DNA of 11,901 nt from contig JAISOP010000061.1 in NCBI GenBank assembly GCA_031275525.1, positions 1 to 11,901 on the forward strand, given 5' to 3'. Below are positions 7,555 through 11,901 of the stretch, in pieces. Source of the DNA: Tannerella sp. (GTDB lineage Bacteria; Bacteroidota; Bacteroidia; Bacteroidales; Tannerellaceae). The first letter of the stretch is position 1. Each line of letters opens with the position of its first letter. The notes under the pieces were generated by a model that worked only from the letters and a program-made list of their open reading frames with translations, was not told the origin of the DNA and searched no databases. A program made the position numbers and the translations under genes.

Positions 7555-10008
7555 ATGAATATGAATGGAGTAAAGGTATTTTTTTTCGTGTCGTGCTGCC
7601 TGTTTCTTTGCGGGTGCAGTAAGGTGAAAGAATCCATCACAAAGAGGCATTTATCGTATCATTTTGACGCGCCGGCCGGCGTATGGGAAGAGACGTTCCC
7701 GCTGGGCAACGGACGGGTCGGCCTGATGCCGGACGGTGGTGTGGAGGACGAAAATTATGTGTTGAATGAGATTTCGATGTGGTCGGGCAGCCGGCAGAAC
7801 ACGGATAATCCGGCGGCCGCCGGGGCGCTGCCTGAAATCCGCAGGCTGCTGTTTGAGGGACGAAACGGCGAAGCGCAGGAGTTGATGTATCAAACGTTCG
7901 TATGCCGGGGCGCGGGCAGCGGAGGGGGCGCGGGCGCGGAGAAGCCCTACGGTAGCTACCAGTTGCTGGGTAACCTGCGGCTGGCGTATGCCCTGGGCAA
8001 CGAAGGGGCGGAAATATCCGGTTACCGGCGCGAACTGAGCCTCGACAGCGCCGTCGCCACGGTCTCGTTCAAAAAGGGGCAGACGACCTTCCGGCGGGAG
8101 GCGTTCACTTCGTTTGCCGCAGATTTGGCGGTGATCCGCTTGTGTACGGACACGGAAAAGGCGCTGAACTTAGCCATTACGATGAATCGTCCCGAGCGGT
8201 ATGCCGTTGCTCCCGGCGGATTCGACCTGCAGATGAGCGGCCGCCTGTTCGGAGGCGACAGCCTGAAGGCTCCGCAGGGCATCGCCTATGGCGCACGGGT
8301 ACGGGCCATCCTGCCCCGCGACGGACGGCAAATCCTTTCGGACGATACGATCCTGCAAATAAAAGACGCCTCCGAAGTGATCCTGCTGGTGAGTATGGCG
8401 ACCGACTATTTCGGGAAAGAGGTGAACGGACAACTGGATTCGCTCTTCCGGGCCGTGGAGCATAAGAAGTATGAGCAGCTGAAAAGCGAGCACATAGCGG
8501 CCTACCGGCAGCTCTTCAACCGGGTCAGGGTCGATTTCGGCCGCGTGAAGGAGAAGGAGGCGCTACCGGCAAACCGGCGCCTGGAGGCCTTCCGGCAGGA
8601 CGGGAACGACCCGTCTCTGATGGCGCTCTACTACCAGTTCGGACGCTACCTGCTGATCTCCTCCACCCGTCCCGGCAGCCTCCCGCCCAACCTGCAGGGG
8701 CTGTGGTGCAACACGGTACAGACGCCCTGGAACGGCGACTACCACCTGAACATCAATGCCCAGATGAACCTCTGGCCGGCAGAATCGGGCGCCCTGCCGG
8801 AACTGCACCTCCCCCTGGTCGAATGGACGAAACAGCAGGTCGAAAGCGGCCGCCGCACAGCAAGGGTTTTCTACGGCGCACGGGGCTGGGTGACGCACAT
8901 CCTGGGCAACGTCTGGGAGTTTACGGCGCCCGGGGAACATCCGTCCTGGGGAGCAACCAACACGTCGGCCGCCTGGCTGTGCGCTCACCTCTACAACCAT
9001 TACCTCTACACGCAGGACAGCGCCTACCTGGCCGGGGTGTATCCGGTGATGAAGGAAGCGGCGCTGTTTTTTACGGACATGCTGACGGAGGATCCGCGTA
9101 GCGGGTATCTTGTCACCGCGCCGACCACTTCGCCCGAGAATACGTACATCATGCCCGACGGGACGCGTGCCGCCATCTCTGCCGGTTCGACGATGGACAA
9201 CCAGATTCTGCGCGAGTTGTTCGGCAACGTGATCGAGGCCGCCGGGATACTGGGAATCGACGGGGATTTTGCGAAAACAGTCGCCTCCATGCAGGAACGC
9301 CTGGCGCCGACAGCGATCGGCTCCGACGGCCGCATCCTGGAATGGTTGGAACCCTTCGGGGAAAGCGAACCGCAACACCGCCACGTGTCCCACCTCTACG
9401 GACTGTATCCGGGTCGCGAAATTACGCCCGACCGGACGCCCGACCTTGCAGAAGCAGCGCGTAAAACGTTGGAAGCACGCGGCGACGAAAGCACCGGCTG
9501 GTCGATGGCCTGGAAAGTGAATTTCTGGGCACGCCTGCACGACGGGGAACATGCCTTCAAACTGCTGGCCGACCTGCTGGCGCCCTGCATGACAAGCGAA
9601 TTCAACTACGTGAAGGGTGGGGGAACCTATCCCAACTTGTTCTGCGCTCACCCACCCTTCCAGATCGACGGGAATTTCGGCGGCGCCGCCGGCATTGCGG
9701 AAATGCTGGTACAAAGCCATAACGGGTACATTGAATTTCTGCCGGCCTTGCCTGCGGCCTGGGCCTCCGGCGCTTTCAGCGGTTTGCGCGTAGTGGGTGG
9801 AGGCGAGGTATCCGCCCGCTGGCAAAACGGACGCTGGCAGGCGGCCGGACTGAAATCGCACGTAAGCGGCAACTTCCGGATAAAACTCCCGGACAGCCGG
9901 TTTAAAATGAGCGTCACGCTGAACGGATCGCCCATTTCCTACCCGGTGACCGACGGGATACTGGAAGTGCGCCTGCAACCGGCCGACGTACTGGAAATCC
10001 GGCGCTAA
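7555..10008 (+). CDS. GH95 alpha-L-fucosidase-type glycosidase, lipoprotein
   Basis: GH95 enzymes are inverting exo-glycosidases that remove alpha-1,2-linked L-fucose, or L-galactose in some members. The 817-residue protein has a signal peptide ending in LCGC (lipid Cys21), so it is probably an outer-membrane or periplasmic lipoprotein. Residues about 34-285 form the N-terminal beta-sandwich (ETFPLGNGRVGLM; NEISMWSG), about 310-715 the (alpha/alpha)6 barrel, and the remainder a C-terminal beta domain. By comparison with Bifidobacterium AfcA, the base-assisting pair is N399/N401 in LNINAQMN, the acid is E528 in TTSPEN, and the third active-site residue is D705 in QIDGNFGG. All are present, so the enzyme should be active. 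A Gly-rich loop (119-127) is unusual, as many relatives have a longer loop with bulky residues there. ATG 7555 is chosen over 7561 only by position. It is monocistronic between divergent dgt and convergent cls. Confidence 0.92.
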   Translation: MNMNGVKVFFFVSCCLFLCGCSKVKESITKRHLSYHFDAPAGVWEETFPLGNGRVGLMPDGGVEDENYVLNEISMWSGSRQNTDNPAAAGALPEIRRLLFEGRNGEAQELMYQTFVCRGAGSGGGAGAEKPYGSYQLLGNLRLAYALGNEGAEISGYRRELSLDSAVATVSFKKGQTTFRREAFTSFAADLAVIRLCTDTEKALNLAITMNRPERYAVAPGGFDLQMSGRLFGGDSLKAPQGIAYGARVRAILPRDGRQILSDDTILQIKDASEVILLVSMATDYFGKEVNGQLDSLFRAVEHKKYEQLKSEHIAAYRQLFNRVRVDFGRVKEKEALPANRRLEAFRQDGNDPSLMALYYQFGRYLLISSTRPGSLPPNLQGLWCNTVQTPWNGDYHLNINAQMNLWPAESGALPELHLPLVEWTKQQVESGRRTARVFYGARGWVTHILGNVWEFTAPGEHPSWGATNTSAAWLCAHLYNHYLYTQDSAYLAGVYPVMKEAALFFTDMLTEDPRSGYLVTAPTTSPENTYIMPDGTRAAISAGSTMDNQILRELFGNVIEAAGILGIDGDFAKTVASMQERLAPTAIGSDGRILEWLEPFGESEPQHRHVSHLYGLYPGREITPDRTPDLAEAARKTLEARGDESTGWSMAWKVNFWARLHDGEHAFKLLADLLAPCMTSEFNYVKGGGTYPNLFCAHPPFQIDGNFGGAAGIAEMLVQSHNGYIEFLPALPAAWASGAFSGLRVVGGGEVSARWQNGRWQAAGLKSHVSGNFRIKLPDSRFKMSVTLNGSPISYPVTDGILEVRLQPADVLEIRR

Positions 10009-10012
10009 CCCC

Positions 10013-10103
10013 CCCCAAATCAAAGAGAATTCAAGGGTTCAAAGATTCAAAAAAAACGAGCCTTTTGAATGATTGAATCTTTGAATTTTCTTTGATTTAG
10101 GGG
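10013..10103. terminator. very long imperfect hairpin between convergent GH95 and cls genes
   Basis: Arm 10017-10052 pairs with 10063-10098 at 31 of 36 positions, and three of the five mismatches become G-U pairs in + strand RNA. A flanking CCCC (10013-10016) can pair with GGGG (10100-10103) past one bulged A, and TTTT follows. The loop is 10 bases. It probably terminates the fucosidase transcript and perhaps also cls. Such a long AT-rich stem is much larger than a minimal Rho-independent terminator, and it contains both orientations of the 13-mer also seen at 3028. Confidence 0.7.
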
Positions 10104-10120
10104 TTTTCATTCATAAGATT

Positions 10121-11551
10121 TCAGAGCAGGGGCGAAAAAAGCCGCATAAACGATTCGACGAGCCGTTTGGGGAACGGGCGTTTCAGCCAGCGTGCCGGGA
10201 CAAGTTGTTCACACTGCGTCAGGTCGTCCATGAACATGGCCTTCATCCGGCCGGCAAACGACACCTGATAGACGAAGGCGTTAATTTCAAAATTATGCTC
10301 GAAACTGCGGAAGTCAAAGTTAGCCGAACCGATGCAGGCCAGCGCATCATCCATCACGATCAGTTTGGAATGCAGGAATCCCGCTTTATAGAAATAGACC
10401 TTCACACCCGCCTTCAGCATGTCGTCCAGAAAAGAATGGGAGGCCATGTTCGCCGTCCGGGTATCGGAGCGTTCCGGAATCATCAGGCGCACATCGACGC
10501 CGCTCAGGGCTATGGCTTGCAGGGCCAGGTTCAAATCCTCGGTCGGAAGGAAATAGGGCGTCTGGATGTAAAGGTATTTCCGGGCGTTCATGATGCAGAA
10601 GAGAAGAGCCTGTACCAGCGTGCGCCAAGGCCCTGTCGGGCCGCTGGTCACGATTTGCAGGATATTATCGCTGTAAATCTTCTCCGAGGGATAGTATTCC
10701 CTGCCTTTGACCAGTTGTTTGCTGATGACGTACCAGTCAATCAGGAAGGCGGACTGTAGTCCGTGGACGCCTTTGCCGGTGATTTTGAAATGTGTGTCGC
10801 GCCAACAACCGATGAAGGAGCCGTGAATGTAGCGGTCGGCGATATTCATACCGCCCATGAAACCGACCCGCCCGTCTATCACGACGATTTTGCGGTGATT
10901 CCGGTAATTGACCTTGCTCGTGAGCACCGGAAAGGCGACTTTCAGGAACGGATAGACCTGGATACCGGCTTCCCGCATCTCGTTGAAGAACGCGCTTTTG
11001 ACATTCCAACTTCCGACGTCGTCGTAAATCACGCGAACCAGGATACCCGCTTTGGCTTTGCCGATCAGCGCCTGCTGCACGCTCCGTCCGACGACGTCGT
11101 CGCCGAAAATGTAGTATTGCAAGTGAATATGATGTTGTGCGCGTTCGATTTCTTCCAACAGCGCTTTAAATTTATCCGTTCCGCCGGTATAGAAAGACAG
11201 TTCGCTTCCGTAAAGCAGCGGACTGCGGTGATTCCGGTTCAGGAGGTTGACCAACGGCTGGTAAGGCGGTTCAACGACGCACCGGTCCTGTACCGGATGA
11301 TTGATATGTAACGGCCTCATGATGCGCTTGTACGTACGCCGCGAAATAATCCGTTGCCGCCGGTTATCCTGCCCGAAGACGAAGTAGAAAATCAACCCCA
11401 CTCCCGGCAGAAACAACAGGACGATCACCCACGGAATCGTCTTCAACGGATTCCGGTTTTCCAACAAAACGACTATGATCAAACTCCCAATAGAGATTGA
11501 GTATAATGCGAATAGCATCAAGCCCACAATTGTATTCAGTTGCATGTCCAT
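10121..11551 (-). CDS. cls: cardiolipin synthase (phospholipase D superfamily)
   Basis: The enzyme joins two phosphatidylglycerol molecules, or related donors, into cardiolipin at the inner membrane. From ATG 11549-11551 the product has 476 residues, the normal length of bacterial Cls. Two N-terminal membrane segments (about 4-30 and 39-60) precede two PLD domains. The HKD motifs are complete: H219, K221 and D226 in HRKIVVID, followed by GGMN, and H394, K396 and D401 in HSKLIVMD, followed by GSANFD. An upstream in-frame ATG at 11627-11629 would add 26 polar residues, but it lies upstream of the promoter boxes at 11578-11609, so I reject it. ATG 11543-11545 is a second possible start. The gene ends 18 bases from the long hairpin and converges on the fucosidase gene. 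Confidence 0.94.
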   Translation of the reverse strand: MDMQLNTIVGLMLFALYSISIGSLIIVVLLENRNPLKTIPWVIVLLFLPGVGLIFYFVFGQDNRRQRIISRRTYKRIMRPLHINHPVQDRCVVEPPYQPLVNLLNRNHRSPLLYGSELSFYTGGTDKFKALLEEIERAQHHIHLQYYIFGDDVVGRSVQQALIGKAKAGILVRVIYDDVGSWNVKSAFFNEMREAGIQVYPFLKVAFPVLTSKVNYRNHRKIVVIDGRVGFMGGMNIADRYIHGSFIGCWRDTHFKITGKGVHGLQSAFLIDWYVISKQLVKGREYYPSEKIYSDNILQIVTSGPTGPWRTLVQALLFCIMNARKYLYIQTPYFLPTEDLNLALQAIALSGVDVRLMIPERSDTRTANMASHSFLDDMLKAGVKVYFYKAGFLHSKLIVMDDALACIGSANFDFRSFEHNFEINAFVYQVSFAGRMKAMFMDDLTQCEQLVPARWLKRPFPKRLVESFMRLFSPLL

Positions 11552-11577
11552 GAATAGAGCCGCGTTATTTGATGGGA

Positions 11578-11609
11578 TAAAGGTACGGTATCCAAATGTT
11601 AAATGCAAA
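11578..11609 (-). promoter_or_regulatory. cls: candidate cls promoter
   Basis: The minus strand reads TTTG (11606-11609), 20 bases, then TACCTTTA (11578-11585), which matches the Bacteroides -33 TTTG and -7 TAnnTTTG pattern except for the last base. Transcription would begin near 11571, about 20 bases before ATG 11551. This decides the cls start in favour of the shorter reading. Confidence 0.55.
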
Positions 11610-11610
11610 T

Positions 11611-11649
11611 CCGGGAATTTTCGATTCATTTGTTTTCAGAAGTTCCCGG
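11611..11649. terminator. inverted repeat downstream of the partial gene, weak terminator candidate
   Basis: CCGGGAA (11611-11617) and TTCCCGG (11643-11649) pair perfectly around a 25-base interior. The stem extends by four more pairs, two of them G-T on the + strand. It lies between the stop of the partial minus-strand gene and the cls promoter, so it could insulate the two. There is no strong T run after the stem on the minus strand, and the extended pairing is better on the + strand, where no gene is present. Confidence 0.35.
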
Positions 11650-11678
11650 AAATAATTCGCGTCATTCGCGGACGGGAT

Positions 11679-11901
11679 TCACTCTTGCGTTTTGTTGTCG
11701 GGCTGCGGCTTCCTGGGGAACGGATGCAGGCGTTTTTCGAGTTGGACAAAGGTATAGTCCTTGAGTTTGGCTTTGTCCGTGCCGCGGTAGAGCGCCTTGC
11801 CGGTTTCGAGAATCGGTTGCAGGGCGAGCCAGAGGTCGTTGTAGGCATCGACGTCCTGCTCGGTGACGCGGTTGCGTTCGCTTTCCAGTTTGTTCTGCCT
11901 C
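11679..11901 (-). CDS. C-terminal 73 residues of an unrecognised protein, cut by the window edge
   Basis: The minus-strand frame from the window edge is open to TGA (11679-11681). The visible part begins RQNKLESERNRVTEQD, continues AYNDLWLALQPILETGKALY, RGTDKAKLKDYTFVQLEKRL and ends in a Pro/Lys/Gln-rich tail. It is charged and mostly helical, with no membrane segment. The clean frame, Bacteroidota-like codon use and same strand as cls support a real gene. Its start and most of its sequence are outside the window and I do not recognise the family. Transcription into cls is possible, but cls appears to have its own promoter. Confidence 0.65.
   Translation of the reverse strand, partial: RQNKLESERNRVTEQDVDAYNDLWLALQPILETGKALYRGTDKAKLKDYTFVQLEKRLHPFPRKPQPDNKTQE

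Noticed and set aside
8563..10023. 486-codon open frame on the minus strand opposite the fucosidase gene
   Set aside because: It is a mirror of the GH95 coding frame in GC-rich DNA. The product has no recognisable domain, and all GH95 catalytic motifs are on the other strand.

Overview
The window reads as chromosomal DNA of a Bacteroidota member, most likely Bacteroidales. The signs are a SusC/RagA-type TonB-dependent receptor, a DUF6261-type protein, several outer-membrane-type lipoproteins, a GH95 alpha-L-fucosidase, start sites without Shine-Dalgarno sequences and promoter boxes close to the Bacteroides TAnnTTTG type. No tRNA, rRNA, CRISPR array or transposase gene was seen.

Layout. (1) 1-3053: a short direct repeat, then a SusC-like receptor gene read in one frame but broken by two TAG codons (457-459 and 2797-2799). 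It has also lost its C-terminal beta-strands, ends in a small tandem repeat, and has no SusD partner after it. I call it a pseudogene. (2) 3054-4022: a DUF6261-like protein with an extra C-terminal Ig/YDG-like surface-repeat domain, sitting where susD would be expected. (3) 4163-5976: two lipoprotein genes overlapping by ATGA, one short (124 aa) and unrecognised, one of 480 aa from a conserved secreted family of unknown function. (4) 5974-6132: a 159-bp nested palindrome flanked by TA, which is either a MITE-like element or an elaborate terminator. (5) 6142-7470 (-): dGTPase Dgt, divergent from (6) 7555-10008 (+): a GH95 fucosidase lipoprotein with all its expected catalytic residues. (7) 10013-10103: a very long hairpin between convergent genes. 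(8) 10121-11551 (-): a cardiolipin synthase whose start is fixed by a promoter lying inside the longest open frame. (9) 11679-11901 (-): the C-terminal end of an unrecognised gene.

How it fits together. The receptor remnant, the two lipoproteins and the fucosidase look like parts of a glycan-use region (fucosylated host or plant glycans). It is eroded, since the importer is broken and SusD is absent, and it is interleaved with housekeeping genes (dgt, cls). The most unusual signals are the double-amber SusC frame, the TA-flanked nested palindrome, and a 13-mer (TTCAAAGATTCAA) present both at the SusC scar and in both arms of the post-fucosidase hairpin. I see no convincing new multi-gene system.
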